Of a DNA stretch of 51,727 nucleotides, positions 1 through 8,497 are shown piece after piece. Location of the stretch: NCBI GenBank assembly GCA_015711795.1, contig JACVJC010000017.1:1-51727 (forward strand), written 5' to 3'. This stretch comes from Candidatus Geothermocultor quzhuomuensis. Its GTDB lineage: Bacteria; Actinomycetota; Aquicultoria; Geothermocultorales; Geothermocultoraceae. The translations under genes were made by a program, and so were the position numbers. Position 1 is the first letter of the stretch; each line of letters starts with the position of its first letter. The notes below the pieces were generated by a model that had not been told where the DNA came from, searched no databases, and saw only the letters and a list, made by a program, of their open reading frames with translations.

Positions 1-32
1 AGCAAACGGGGTCAGCAGCAAACGGGGTCAGG
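1..32. repeat. Tandem 16-bp direct repeat at the left edge
   Basis: Two adjacent copies of a 16-base unit beginning AGCAAACGGGGTCAG fill the first 32 bases. The second copy runs into a GGTCTTGAATCTTGACA stretch of a kind often seen next to IS200-like or REP-associated transposase genes; that link is from memory and unverified. Just downstream, about 62-78, is a small AACGTT-TCG-AACGTT palindrome. With only two copies at a window edge it is not a CRISPR. No gene is visible in 1-239. Confidence 0.4.
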
Positions 33-239
33 TCTTGAATCTTGACATGATTTAAGTTGATAACGTTTCGAACGTTAACATATTTCCTCATTCCAACTCT
101 TCTAACTTTATTAACTACTAAAACTCTTACTCTTAATTGTGAACTCGTGAATTGAAAATTGCCACGTTAGGATTGCAAAGACTTCGTTCATTGCCATTTA
201 GGTTTGTTATAATCCCATTAGGATGAGAAGGGAAAAGAC

Positions 240-383
240 TTGAAACCTATTAGATTATCCGAGCATGCCAGAGATCAGCTGTCTTTTAGAGGAGTTACAG
301 AAGAAGTTATTGAGACAATCAAAACATCTTCTTGGCAATCTGCTGAACTGGGACGGCTTGAATGCAGAAAGAACTTCCCATTT
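240..383 (+). pseudogene. 5' fragment of a small DUF4258-like gene, cut by an insertion sequence
   Basis: A TTG start at 240, preceded by a purine-rich GAGAAGGGA stretch, opens a reading frame whose first 48 residues (MKPIRLSEHARDQLSFRG and onward to about KNFPF) look like the N-terminus of DUF4258-type proteins, small RelE-like proteins often found in toxin-like contexts. After about base 383 the frame runs into sequence that is antisense transposase, so the last 40 residues of the 88-codon open frame are not native. The rest of the gene is not found beyond the insertion. A TATAAT lies near 210, with no convincing -35. I am fairly sure of the truncation and less sure of the family. Confidence 0.5.
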
Positions 384-389
384 GTTGTC

Positions 390-1469
390 TCACGTAAAAA
401 TGTATTCGAAGGAGTTATTCGTTGCCTTATCGTATGTCTTTTTCACCTTGGTTCCTATTCTTTCCTTTTGGTAAGCTTCATGACCGGAGAAAAGAAGTTG
501 GTGTAAAGCCTCAAGTGACTGCAGAGCTCGTTTAGCACTTTAAGCTCCTCATCGGTATCGTACCTTAGATAGCCAACAGTCCTTCTTACCACCGAATAGT
601 TCTTTTGCTCCACAAAACAGTTGTCATTTTTCCTGTATGGTCTGCTTCTGGTGAAGGTAATTTCTTTTTCTTGAAAGAATCTAAAGAGGTGATCATTGAT
701 AAATTTGCCTCCATTATCGGAGTCTATTCCTAATATAGGAAAAGGAGACTTCTCTTTAATCTCTTGAAGAGCTTCAAATACCCACCTTTGGGCCTTGTTT
801 TTAACTGCTTTTGTCTCTGTCAAGCTAGTACAGATGTCTGTAACATCAAGAGTTTGAATGAAATCTCCTTTTGTAAGTCCTCCATCATGGGAAACCAAAT
901 CAACTTCAACAAATCCTCATTTTTCTCATCCCAATCTGAGAAGGTTCTTACCGGTATTTGGTTTTTAAGAAGTGTTCCTGGATTTGTGGTTTTCCTTCCC
1001 TTGAAGCCTGAAACTTTTTCTTCTCTTTAGCAAGGAGTCTATCGATAGTGGCCGGACTTATCTTAAAGGAGCTTTTTCCTTGGCTCTTCATCAATGTTTA
1101 GTTCCCCAAATCTTTCCAAAACTGGAATGATTTCGGGAAGGAAAGGATGAAGTCTTTTACCACAGATTAAGTCGCAGATGATCCAAATCTTCTTTAAGGC
1201 CAATAAGACCTTTTGGTCATACTTCCTCTTAACTTTCCTCTTACTTCTTTCTCTTTTTTACCCAGGATTATCACGGTATCTTTTCCTTCAAGTCTTACCC
1301 CTATCTTTCTTCCCCAGTTTCTTAAAAGATAAGCAGCATATGAGCGATTGTAACCGGTCAATTTGATAAACTCATCGAGGATTAGTCTTTTCTCACCTTT
1401 GGTTGCTCTTTGATATCTAGTTGCTACTTCTCTTGTCACTGCTTTTCTTTCCTTCATGGTTAGGGCCAT
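390..1469 (-). pseudogene. Decayed DDE transposase (integrase-core insertion sequence)
   Basis: The N-terminal part (ATG at 1469, with GGAGG upstream) encodes about 90 residues with a helix-turn-helix-like region (LTGYNRSYAAYLLRN). The middle (about 1193-900) is broken by stops and frame changes but still reads as transposase in pieces such as SPATIDRLLAKEKKK. The C-terminal part (898-455) carries an integrase catalytic core: a first Asp near DVTDICTSLTETK, a second in GIDSDNGGKFIN, and a Glu in DNCFVEQKN. A further frame change near 455 leads into KKTYDKATNNSFEY, ending at a stop at 390-392. At least three lesions make it inactive. It interrupts the gene starting at 240. Confidence 0.85.
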
Positions 1470-1510
1470 AATGGTTACCTCCTCTCCTTTGGGAGACTAC
1501 CCTATCTTAG

Positions 1511-1597
1511 AGGCAACCTGAAAGCTCGCACCTTTTCAAGTAGATTTTTATTTGAGGCAACAATACAATTTGGAGTAGATTTTAGATTGAGGCAATT
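1511..1597. repeat. Repeated GAGGCAA elements at the right end of the insertion sequence
   Basis: Upstream of the transposase start there are three GAGGCAA units, near 1511, 1552 and 1588. The last two sit in longer direct repeats of the form AGTAGATTTT-(A/T)-GATTGAGGCAA, starting near 1537 and 1573. Spaced direct repeats at an IS end are commonly transposase-binding sites; that role is inferred. They sit just upstream of the candidate promoter of the acs operon. Confidence 0.4.
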
Positions 1598-1604
1598 CGA
1601 GTAC

Positions 1605-1631
1605 TTGACAAAGTAAGGGGGAAAGTATAAC
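1605..1631 (+). promoter_or_regulatory. Candidate sigma-70-type promoter of the acs operon
   Basis: A perfect TTGACA at 1605-1610 is followed after 15 bases by TATAAC (1626-1631); at 17-base spacing the alternative -10 would be TAACAT. The site is about 100 bases upstream of acsD and directly beside the IS remnant, so the operon's promoter may lie in or next to IS-derived DNA. An 8-bp inverted repeat, AAGCTATA/TATAGCTT (1682-1715), lies between it and the acsD ribosome-binding site and could form a leader hairpin. Confidence 0.45.
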
Positions 1632-1731
1632 ATCTAATTTCTTATAATTCCTTTCTGAAGTAAATAAAAAGCTATCTGAAAAAGCTATAGGGATATCATA
1701 TCTTAATTATAGCTTGAGGCGAGGGTGCAAT

Positions 1732-2661
1732 ATGGAAAATCTTCTCAACAGTTATACTGGGAAAATTAGAGAGGTTACAATAGGGGGAGATGGGTTAATT
1801 GTAGGTGGCCAAAATACCCTTCCCTTTTACCTTTTTGAAGGTGAAATGCCTCATAAGCCTTTAGTGGCAATGGAGGTTCTTGACATTGAACCTACTGATT
1901 GGCCGCCAGCTTTAACTGAGCCATTGAGCGGTGTTCTCAATGACCCTCTCAAGTGGGCGAAAAAATGTGAGGATTTGGGAGCTGATTTAATTTGTCTTTA
2001 TCTTTTAGGAACCAGCCCTGATGGGGCAAACAAAAGCCCAGAAGAAGCTGGGGAGTTAACTAAGAAAATGTTGGAAAATATCAAGGTTCCTTTAGTCATT
2101 TATGGAAGTGGTGACAAGGAAAAAGACCCCAAAGTTTTTACTAAGGTTACAGAAGCCGCATTGGGGAAAAATATTCTTTTTGGCCCCGCTCAGGAAGAAA
2201 ATTATAAGCTGGTGGCTGGTGCTGCTTTAGCAACTCAACAAAATGTAATTGCTTTTTCTCCTCTCGATATTAATCTTGCCAAGCAGCAAAATATTCTCAT
2301 CACCCAAATGGGTGTTAAACCAGAAAACATTGTTATGGACCCAACCACTGGTGCATTAGGCTATGGCTTAGAATATTGCTTTTCTATTCTTGAACGCTTA
2401 AAATTAGCTGCTCTCCAGCAAAATGATACTATGACTCAAATGCCAATAATTTGCACAGTTGGAAAGGAAGTATGGAAGGTAAAGGAGGCTAAGGTAAGTG
2501 AAGCTGAGGAACCATCCTGGGGAAATGCTGAGAAAAGGGGAATTAATTGGGAAGTTGTTACCGCTTTTACTCTTCTTTTAGCCGGTGCTGATATTGTTGT
2601 TGTGCGTCACCCTAAGAGTTTGGAGGTTCTTCATGCCCTAATAAAAGAGCTCTTGAGTTAG
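1732..2661 (+). CDS. acsD: Corrinoid/iron-sulfur protein small subunit
   Basis: Small (delta-type) subunit of the corrinoid/iron-sulfur protein, which with AcsC carries the methyl group on cobalt from methyl-THF to acetyl-CoA synthase. The 309-residue protein is normal length for the family and is a TIM-barrel type. Typical stretches are PLVAMEVLDIEPTDWP near residue 45, DPTTGALGYGLEYCFSIL near 205 and IICTVGKEVWKVKEAK near 245, then a GADIVVVRHP C-terminus. I chose ATG 1732 because a GAGGGTG ribosome-binding site lies 5 bases ahead; an in-frame TTG at 1714 would add six residues. First gene of the long plus-strand cluster; cooS follows after 10 bases. Confidence 0.93.
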   Translation: MENLLNSYTGKIREVTIGGDGLIVGGQNTLPFYLFEGEMPHKPLVAMEVLDIEPTDWPPALTEPLSGVLNDPLKWAKKCEDLGADLICLYLLGTSPDGANKSPEEAGELTKKMLENIKVPLVIYGSGDKEKDPKVFTKVTEAALGKNILFGPAQEENYKLVAGAALATQQNVIAFSPLDINLAKQQNILITQMGVKPENIVMDPTTGALGYGLEYCFSILERLKLAALQQNDTMTQMPIICTVGKEVWKVKEAKVSEAEEPSWGNAEKRGINWEVVTAFTLLLAGADIVVVRHPKSLEVLHALIKELLS

Positions 2662-2671
2662 GAGGGGAAGT

Positions 2672-4615
2672 ATGAAGTCGCCTGAAGAGCGTTCATTTGA
2701 TAAAGTAGCCCAAAAAGTTTTAAAGAAGGCCGAACAAGACAAAGTTGAAACAGTCTGGGACCGCCGGGAAGCAATGAGGTCTTGTAGCTTTGGAGAGGCA
2801 GGAACTTGCTGCCGTATTTGTACAATGGGACCTTGTCGTATTAATCCCAAAGACCCTGAAGGTGGAAAGGGAATTTGTGGAGCAACGGCTGAGGTCATTG
2901 CCATGAGGAACTTAGCTCGAATGGTAGCGGCTGGTACAGCAGCCCACTCTGACCATGGGCGAGACATTGCTAAAGCCTTAAGACTTATTTCTTTGGGCCA
3001 ACTGCCTGGCTATGGCATTCTTGACCAGTGGAAGTTAACAGAACTTGCTTTAGAATTGGAAATTGAATTAAACAACAAACCTACTGAAAAGATTGCCGAG
3101 GAAGTTTCATCTTGGGCTCTTTCAGAGTTTGGCAACCAGGAAGGCGAGCTTACCTTTTTAAAGAGAGCGCCCAAGCCTCGGCAGGAAATCTGGCACAAGT
3201 TGGGGATTGCTCCTCGGGGAATAGACCGAGAAGTTGTTGAAACTCTTCATCGCACGACAATGGGTGTTGACCAAGATTTTGAAAGCATCTGGCTTCAAGC
3301 TTTAAGGACATCTTTAGCTGATGGCTGGGGCGGTTCCATGATTGCTACTGAGCTTTCTGATGTCATTTTAAGAACTCCACAACCGCTAAGGTCTCAAGTT
3401 AATTTAGGTGTTCTTGAAGAAAAATTGGTAAATATTTTAATTCACGGGCATGAACCTCTTCTTTCTGATGCTATTGCTCGGGTGGCGAGGGAAGAAGAGA
3501 TAGTTAAATATGCTCGGGAAAAAGGAGCTTCTGGGGTTAATGTAGCTGGAATTTGCTGTACGGGAAATGAGGTTTTAATGAGGCAGGGAGTTCCTATTGC
3601 TGGAAACCATCTTCACCAGGAGTTAGCTATCATCACTGGAGCTGTTGAAGCGATGGTCGTTGATGTCCAGTGCGTCATGATGTCCCTAGCTGAAGTGGCT
3701 AAATGTTACCATACCTTAATTATCACCACTTCACCTAAAGCAAAAATACCGGGGGCTACCCATATCGAGTTTGATGAGCACCGGGTGATGGAAGTAGCTC
3801 GAGAAATTGTCAAGAAAGCTATCGATAATTTCCCTAATCGAGATACAAAGAAGGTCAATATTCCAGAGGGGAAAATGGACTTAGTGGCTGGTTTTTCCCA
3901 TGAAACGATTAAATATATGTTGGGGGGATTTTATCGAGCTTCTTACCGTCCATTAAATGACGCAATTATCTGGGGGAGGATTAAAGGAGTAGTTGGGATT
4001 GTTGGGTGCAATAACTGCCGCATCCCGCAAGATAAAAGCATTGTATCGATGACAGAAGAGCTGATTGCCAATGATATTTTGGTTGTCCACACTGGCTGTT
4101 CTGCCATTGCTTCAGCTAAGGCGGGCTTGCTTATTCCTGAAGCTGCTGAAAAGGCAGGAAAGGGATTAAGGGAAATTTGTGAAGCAGTTGGGATTCCTCC
4201 TGTTCTCCACATGGGCTCTTGTGTTGATAATAGTCGAATTTTAGTGGCTGGTTGCGAGATGGTTCGAGAAGGTGGCATCGGTAAGGATATTAGCGAACTT
4301 CCCATAGCTGGTGTTGCCGCCGAATGGATGAGCGAAAAAGCTGAGGCTATTGGTCATTATTTTGTTGCCTCTGGCGTCAATGTCTTTTTAGGAATCCCTC
4401 ATCCGATTTCAGGAAGCCCAAAGGCGAGCAAACTGGTATATGAAGAAGCAGAAAAAATGTTAGGAGCCAAATTTTATTATGAGGAAGATTCAGCTATTTT
4501 GACCAGTAAAATTATTGACTTAATTAATAATAAGCGAGAATTTTTACAAATTACCAAGAAGCCTGAGCGTGTTCTTTACGACATGGCAATGCGTCGAGAA
4601 TTACCAACAGAGTAG
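2672..4615 (+). CDS. acsA: Carbon monoxide dehydrogenase catalytic subunit (CODH alpha)
   Basis: Ni-Fe carbon monoxide dehydrogenase (AcsA/CooS type) that reduces CO2 to CO for acetyl-CoA synthase, or oxidises CO. 647 residues, full length. The N-terminal cysteines C38, C46, C47, C50, C55 and C69 (CSFGEAGTCCRICTMGPC) match the B- and D-cluster ligands. C-cluster regions follow in order: HGHEPLLSDAI near residue 260, GICCTGNEV, the CVMMSLAEV stretch, GCNNCRIPQD, VVHTGCSAIASAKAG and HMGSCVDNSRI. An AGGAGG ribosome-binding site precedes ATG 2672. It lies between acsD and acsB, so it is the CODH of the bifunctional CODH/ACS complex rather than a stand-alone CooS. Confidence 0.96.
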   Translation: MKSPEERSFDKVAQKVLKKAEQDKVETVWDRREAMRSCSFGEAGTCCRICTMGPCRINPKDPEGGKGICGATAEVIAMRNLARMVAAGTAAHSDHGRDIAKALRLISLGQLPGYGILDQWKLTELALELEIELNNKPTEKIAEEVSSWALSEFGNQEGELTFLKRAPKPRQEIWHKLGIAPRGIDREVVETLHRTTMGVDQDFESIWLQALRTSLADGWGGSMIATELSDVILRTPQPLRSQVNLGVLEEKLVNILIHGHEPLLSDAIARVAREEEIVKYAREKGASGVNVAGICCTGNEVLMRQGVPIAGNHLHQELAIITGAVEAMVVDVQCVMMSLAEVAKCYHTLIITTSPKAKIPGATHIEFDEHRVMEVAREIVKKAIDNFPNRDTKKVNIPEGKMDLVAGFSHETIKYMLGGFYRASYRPLNDAIIWGRIKGVVGIVGCNNCRIPQDKSIVSMTEELIANDILVVHTGCSAIASAKAGLLIPEAAEKAGKGLREICEAVGIPPVLHMGSCVDNSRILVAGCEMVREGGIGKDISELPIAGVAAEWMSEKAEAIGHYFVASGVNVFLGIPHPISGSPKASKLVYEEAEKMLGAKFYYEEDSAILTSKIIDLINNKREFLQITKKPERVLYDMAMRRELPTE

Positions 4616-4666
4616 TAGAGCTGAAAAAGTTAAGTTGAGGCAAAGTTAGGTTGATATGGAGGTAAT

Positions 4667-6847
4667 ATGTCCAAGTTTATTTTAGGTGAAGCAATTAAAG
4701 GGGCTCATAAAATAGTAAAAAAGGCTGAAGAAAGATTAAATCAGGCAATAGCTGAAAAGGGCGAAAACTGTCCAGTTTCTTTTCCTGACACGGCTTATTT
4801 TATTCCCATTATTTACAGCATTTTGGGACATAAAGTTGAAAAATTAGGCGACTTCAAACCCGTTTTAGAGAAATCAAAATCACTTCTCCCACAGGAACCA
4901 ACCGAGAAGCTTTGGTTGCCTTACTTGGGACCAGGTCTTGATGCCGGAATGGCAACCTTGTTTGCTGAAGAGATAATTGAAGCAACCAAGTATTTAATTG
5001 GTCCTATTCCTGTTGATGGCATTTGGCTTGGAGCGCCTAATGATGTTATTTTGAGAGAAAGAGGAGTCGAATTTACTGATGGTCGGGCACCAGGTTTTGC
5101 TGTTGTTGTTGGGGCTGCTCCTAATAATGAAATTGCTGTTAAAATTGCTCAGGAGCTTCAATCAGCTAGCCTTTACACCTTCTTTTGTGGACATACCAAT
5201 GGCGTTTCCGTTGCTGAGCAGTTAGCAGAAGAAGGAATTGATTTAGGTTGGGAAACTCGCCTTGTTCCTTTTGGCAAAGATATTTACTCAGCTATTTACG
5301 CAATTGGCTTTGCAGTCCGAGCAGCTATGGCTTTTGGGGGCATTCCAGCTGGAGATTTTCGCCGAATCTTGATGTATGTTAAAAATCGAATTTTCGCCTT
5401 TCTGCTAGCTTTAGGTCACATTGATGAAGAAAAGTATGCAACGGCTGCTGGAGCTATTAGCTTTGGTGCTCCTACTTTAACTGATACTGATATTCCAGAA
5501 ATCCTCCCGACTGGAATTTGCCTTTATGAACACGTTGTTTCTAATGTTCCCTACGAGGAAATGGTTGACAAAGCTTTAGAAGTACGGGGCTTGAAAATTG
5601 AAGTAACTAAGATTGAGCTTCCAGTGGCTTATGGTCCAGCTTTTGAAGGAGAGAGAGTTCGCAAAGAGAACCTTTATTTAGAGGCAGGAGGAGCAAAGTC
5701 AACATCTTTTGAGCTTCTCACTATGGCTCCTTCTGAAGAAGTTGAGGACGATAAGATTGAGGTTATCGGTCCGGAGATTGAATCTTTTCCTGAGGGCTCG
5801 AAGATTCCCTTAGCTATCGTTGCTAAAGTGGCTGGCGCCAAGATGAAAAGAGAGTTTGAGCCTGTTTTAGAAAGACAAATCCATCGCTTTATCAACGAAG
5901 CTCAGGGGGTTATGCACATAGGACAACGTGATATTAACTGGATAAGAATCAGTAAAGAAGCTCAAAAAAAAGGGCTAAAGTTAAGGCATTTAGGCGATAT
6001 TATTAGGGGAAAACTATTAGCCGATTATGGAAGAATTGTCGATAAAGTTCAAGTAACGATTTATACTGAAGAAGGTAAAGTTAAAGAACTTTTAGAGGGT
6101 GCTCGAAAGATATTTCATGAAAGAGATGAAAGATTACAAGCTCTTTCTGACGAATCAGTTGACATTTATTATAGCTGCACTTTGTGTCAATCATTTGCCC
6201 CAACTCATGTCTGTGTTATCACACCGGAAAGAATTGGCTTGTGTGGCGCTTACACTTGGCTTGATGGAGGAGCAGCTTACGAGATTGACCCGACTGGCGG
6301 AAACCAGCCCATTGAAAAGGGAGCTCTTATTGATGCTGAAAAAGGGATATGGGAGGGTGTAAACGAGTTTATCAAGAAAAAATCAGGTGGAAAAATTGAG
6401 AATGTCTCTTTATATTCGATGATTCATGACCCAATGACTTGTTGTGGTTGTTTCGAATGCATTTTAGCTATTTTGCCTATGACTAACGGGATTATGGTTG
6501 TTCAAAGAGGTTATCAAGGGATGACTCCAACTGGAATGACCTTCTCGACTCTGGCTGGAATGGTTGGCGGAGGTCAGCAAACCCCAGGTTTTATGGGAGT
6601 AGGAAAGACCTATCTAGCGAGTAAAAAATTTATCTCATATGATGGCGGACTTTTGAGACTAGTTTGGATGCCTAAAGAATTGAAAGAAGAGCTGAGACCA
6701 ATGCTTCAAAAAAGAGCCGAGGAGCTAGGTGTACCCGATTTGGTTGACAAGATTGCAGATGAAACGGTAACTACAACTGAGGAGGAAGTTCTTGCTTTTA
6801 TGGAAAAGGTTGGTCATCCATCGTTAACGATGGCAGCCCTACTGTAA
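4667..6847 (+). CDS. acsB: Acetyl-CoA synthase (CODH/ACS beta subunit)
   Basis: Acetyl-CoA synthase, which assembles acetyl-CoA from CO, a methyl group delivered by AcsCD, and CoA at the nickel-containing A-cluster. 726 residues, the usual bacterial length including the N-terminal CODH-contacting domain. The A-cluster cysteines are all present: C504, C507, C516 and C526 in CTLCQSFAPTHVCVITPERI plus the following LCGA, and the nickel-bridging CGC motif near residues 593-595 (MTCCGCFECI). ATG 4667 follows a GGAGG site. The 51-base gap after cooS contains a copy of the GTTAAGTTGAGG-type spacer repeat seen elsewhere in the window. Confidence 0.96.
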   Translation: MSKFILGEAIKGAHKIVKKAEERLNQAIAEKGENCPVSFPDTAYFIPIIYSILGHKVEKLGDFKPVLEKSKSLLPQEPTEKLWLPYLGPGLDAGMATLFAEEIIEATKYLIGPIPVDGIWLGAPNDVILRERGVEFTDGRAPGFAVVVGAAPNNEIAVKIAQELQSASLYTFFCGHTNGVSVAEQLAEEGIDLGWETRLVPFGKDIYSAIYAIGFAVRAAMAFGGIPAGDFRRILMYVKNRIFAFLLALGHIDEEKYATAAGAISFGAPTLTDTDIPEILPTGICLYEHVVSNVPYEEMVDKALEVRGLKIEVTKIELPVAYGPAFEGERVRKENLYLEAGGAKSTSFELLTMAPSEEVEDDKIEVIGPEIESFPEGSKIPLAIVAKVAGAKMKREFEPVLERQIHRFINEAQGVMHIGQRDINWIRISKEAQKKGLKLRHLGDIIRGKLLADYGRIVDKVQVTIYTEEGKVKELLEGARKIFHERDERLQALSDESVDIYYSCTLCQSFAPTHVCVITPERIGLCGAYTWLDGGAAYEIDPTGGNQPIEKGALIDAEKGIWEGVNEFIKKKSGGKIENVSLYSMIHDPMTCCGCFECILAILPMTNGIMVVQRGYQGMTPTGMTFSTLAGMVGGGQQTPGFMGVGKTYLASKKFISYDGGLLRLVWMPKELKEELRPMLQKRAEELGVPDLVDKIADETVTTTEEEVLAFMEKVGHPSLTMAALL

Positions 6848-6912
6848 TTAGGCTGAAGATAGAACTAGTAAGCAGAGAGCAGGATTAAGCATTAAGGATT
6901 AAGAGAAAAGAT

Positions 6913-6993
6913 AGGTTAAGGTTGAGGTAAAGGTTAAGCAACAAAAATTTTAAACAATTTGAAAATTCTTAACCTCAATCTAAACCTCAACCT
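6913..6993. repeat. Imperfect inverted repeat of GGTTAAGG/GAGGTT units
   Basis: The acsB-acsC gap holds two 26-base arms (6913-6938 and 6968-6993) that pair with 5 mismatches across a 29-base AT-rich spacer. Each arm is built of AGGTTAAGG or GAGGTT-like hexamers. In RNA it would form a long imperfect hairpin inside the operon transcript, which could act in processing or differential stability. Related arms occur at 28927-28950, 29101-29187 and 45040-45083. Confidence 0.6.
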
Positions 6994-6999
6994 GAGCAG

Positions 7000-7025
7000 G
7001 TCACGAGTGACAAGTCACAAGTGAC
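7000..7025. repeat. Tandem palindrome GTCAC-RA-GTGAC, two copies
   Basis: GTCACGAGTGAC (7000-7011) and GTCACAAGTGAC (7014-7025) are two 12-base palindromes 14 bases apart, ending 33 bases upstream of the acsC start. They could be tandem dyad operators or part of a dispersed spacer element: similar CACTTGT or CACGAGTCAC words occur near 38274 and 45750. Confidence 0.45.
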
Positions 7026-7058
7026 TAACTTTGAACTTGGCTGAAAGGAGCTTAAAAA

Positions 7059-8402
7059 GTGGCTTTAACAGGACTAGATATTTTTAAGAAATTACCTAAG
7101 ACAAATTGTGGTGAGTGTGGTGTTCCCACTTGCTTGGCTTTTGCAATGAAGCTAGCGAGCAAACAAGCAGAGCTTGATGCCTGTCCTTATGTTTCTGATG
7201 AAGTTAAAGAGGAACTTTCCGAAGCAGCTGCTCCGCCTATTAGAACGGTTGAGGTTGGTTTTGGAGAGAATGCTTTTAAGGTTGGTGGAGAAGTGGTTAT
7301 GTACCGCCATGAAAAGACTTTCTTTAACCCTTGTGGTTTTGCTCTTTTAATTGAGGATTCAGCTTCAGGTGAAGAAATTGAGAAAAAGCTTTCTCAGGTT
7401 AAAAGTTCTCAGTTTGAACGGATTGGGCAAATCCTGAAGGCAGATTTAATAGCGGTAAAATATTCCTCAGGTGATGAAAATCGTTATTTAAGCCTTGTTA
7501 ATAAAGCAAAAGATTTAAATTTCCCCTTAATTTTAATCTGTTCCGATGAAGGAGTTTTAAAAAAATCTCTTGAGGCAACTAAAGGAACTCGCCCCCTTAT
7601 TTATGCAGCTCAAGAAAGAAACGTCGATTCAATGGCTTCTTTAGCATTAGAATACCAAGTGCCCTTGGCGGTTAAGGCTGATTCTCTTGATAACCTATCT
7701 TCTTTGACCGAAGCCTTAAAAAGTAAAGGTGTAAAAGATATTGTTCTTGACCCTGGATCACGTTCTTTAAAAAAAACATTCGAGAATCTTATCTTCATCA
7801 GGCGAGCTGCAATTGAAAAGAAGGTTCGTTCGCTAGGTTTTCCCGCAATTACCTTTCCAAATGAAGAAGTAAGTGATGACTATTTTGAAGTAGCTTATGC
7901 CGCAGGCTATGTTGTTAAATACGGTGGAATTGTTGTCTTAAATGACCTTTCCCCAGAAAAAGTGCTGCCCTTATTCGTTTTGCGTCAAAATATTTATACT
8001 GATCCTCAACGGCCAATGCAAGTTGAAGAAAAAATTTATGAGTTTGCTAGCCCTGATGAAAACTCTCCTTTTTTAGTTACAACCAATTTTTCCTTAACTT
8101 ATTTTATTGTTTCAGGTGAGATTGAATCGAGTAAAATTCCTACCTGGTTAGGGGTAGTCAATACTGAAGGGCTCTCAGTTTTAACGGCTTGGTCGGCGGG
8201 AAAATTTACCTCAGAGAAAATTGCTTCTTTTGTTAAGGGAAAGAGCATTGCTGAAAGGATTAATCACAAGAAGATAGTTATTCCAGGCTATGTTGCTATT
8301 TTAAAAGGGGAATTGGAAGACGAATTACCAGGTTTTGAGATAATCGTTGGTCCGCGGGAAGCAGGAGATATCCCAGCTTTTCTTAGAGAGTGGAAAACCT
8401 AA
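7059..8402 (+). CDS. acsC: Corrinoid/iron-sulfur protein large subunit
   Basis: Large (gamma-type) subunit of the corrinoid/iron-sulfur protein and partner of AcsD. It binds the [4Fe-4S] cluster that reactivates cobalt, and the cobamide in its C-terminal domain. 447 residues. The N-terminal cluster ligands are C17, C20, C25 and C42 (NCGECGVPTC then DACPY), followed by a TIM-barrel middle and a Rossmann-like C-terminal half. It starts with GTG at 7059, preceded by AAAGGAG. It is separated from acsB by 211 bases of repeat-rich spacer, unlike the tight spacing of the first three genes, so its expression may be set separately. Confidence 0.95.
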   Translation: MALTGLDIFKKLPKTNCGECGVPTCLAFAMKLASKQAELDACPYVSDEVKEELSEAAAPPIRTVEVGFGENAFKVGGEVVMYRHEKTFFNPCGFALLIEDSASGEEIEKKLSQVKSSQFERIGQILKADLIAVKYSSGDENRYLSLVNKAKDLNFPLILICSDEGVLKKSLEATKGTRPLIYAAQERNVDSMASLALEYQVPLAVKADSLDNLSSLTEALKSKGVKDIVLDPGSRSLKKTFENLIFIRRAAIEKKVRSLGFPAITFPNEEVSDDYFEVAYAAGYVVKYGGIVVLNDLSPEKVLPLFVLRQNIYTDPQRPMQVEEKIYEFASPDENSPFLVTTNFSLTYFIVSGEIESSKIPTWLGVVNTEGLSVLTAWSAGKFTSEKIASFVKGKSIAERINHKKIVIPGYVAILKGELEDELPGFEIIVGPREAGDIPAFLREWKT

Positions 8403-8455
8403 CTTGACGGAAAAACTAACTGCGGAAATTAGTTTCTCCTGGGAAACTCTTTTTA

Positions 8456-8478
8456 AACCCTAAAGTTAATTTAGGGTT
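8456..8478 (+). promoter_or_regulatory. Perfect 9-bp hairpin just upstream of the hdrA ribosome-binding site
   Basis: AACCCTAAA (8456-8464), a 5-base loop and TTTAGGGTT (8470-8478) form a perfect stem ending 4 bases before the GGGAGG site of hdrA. There is no following T-run, so it is not a classical terminator. It may mark an mRNA processing or stability boundary between the acs and metFV-hdr segments. Confidence 0.45.
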
Positions 8479-8497
8479 GGATGGGAGGAAATTGAGC

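Noticed and set aside
1-32. Start of a CRISPR array
   Set aside because: Only two directly adjacent copies without spacers, and no cas genes.
764-1030. Plus-strand open frame inside the IS remnant
   Set aside because: Antisense to the transposase pieces, with no start signals.
6099-6362. Separate plus-strand gene inside acsB
   Set aside because: It is an out-of-frame shadow within the A-cluster region of acsB.
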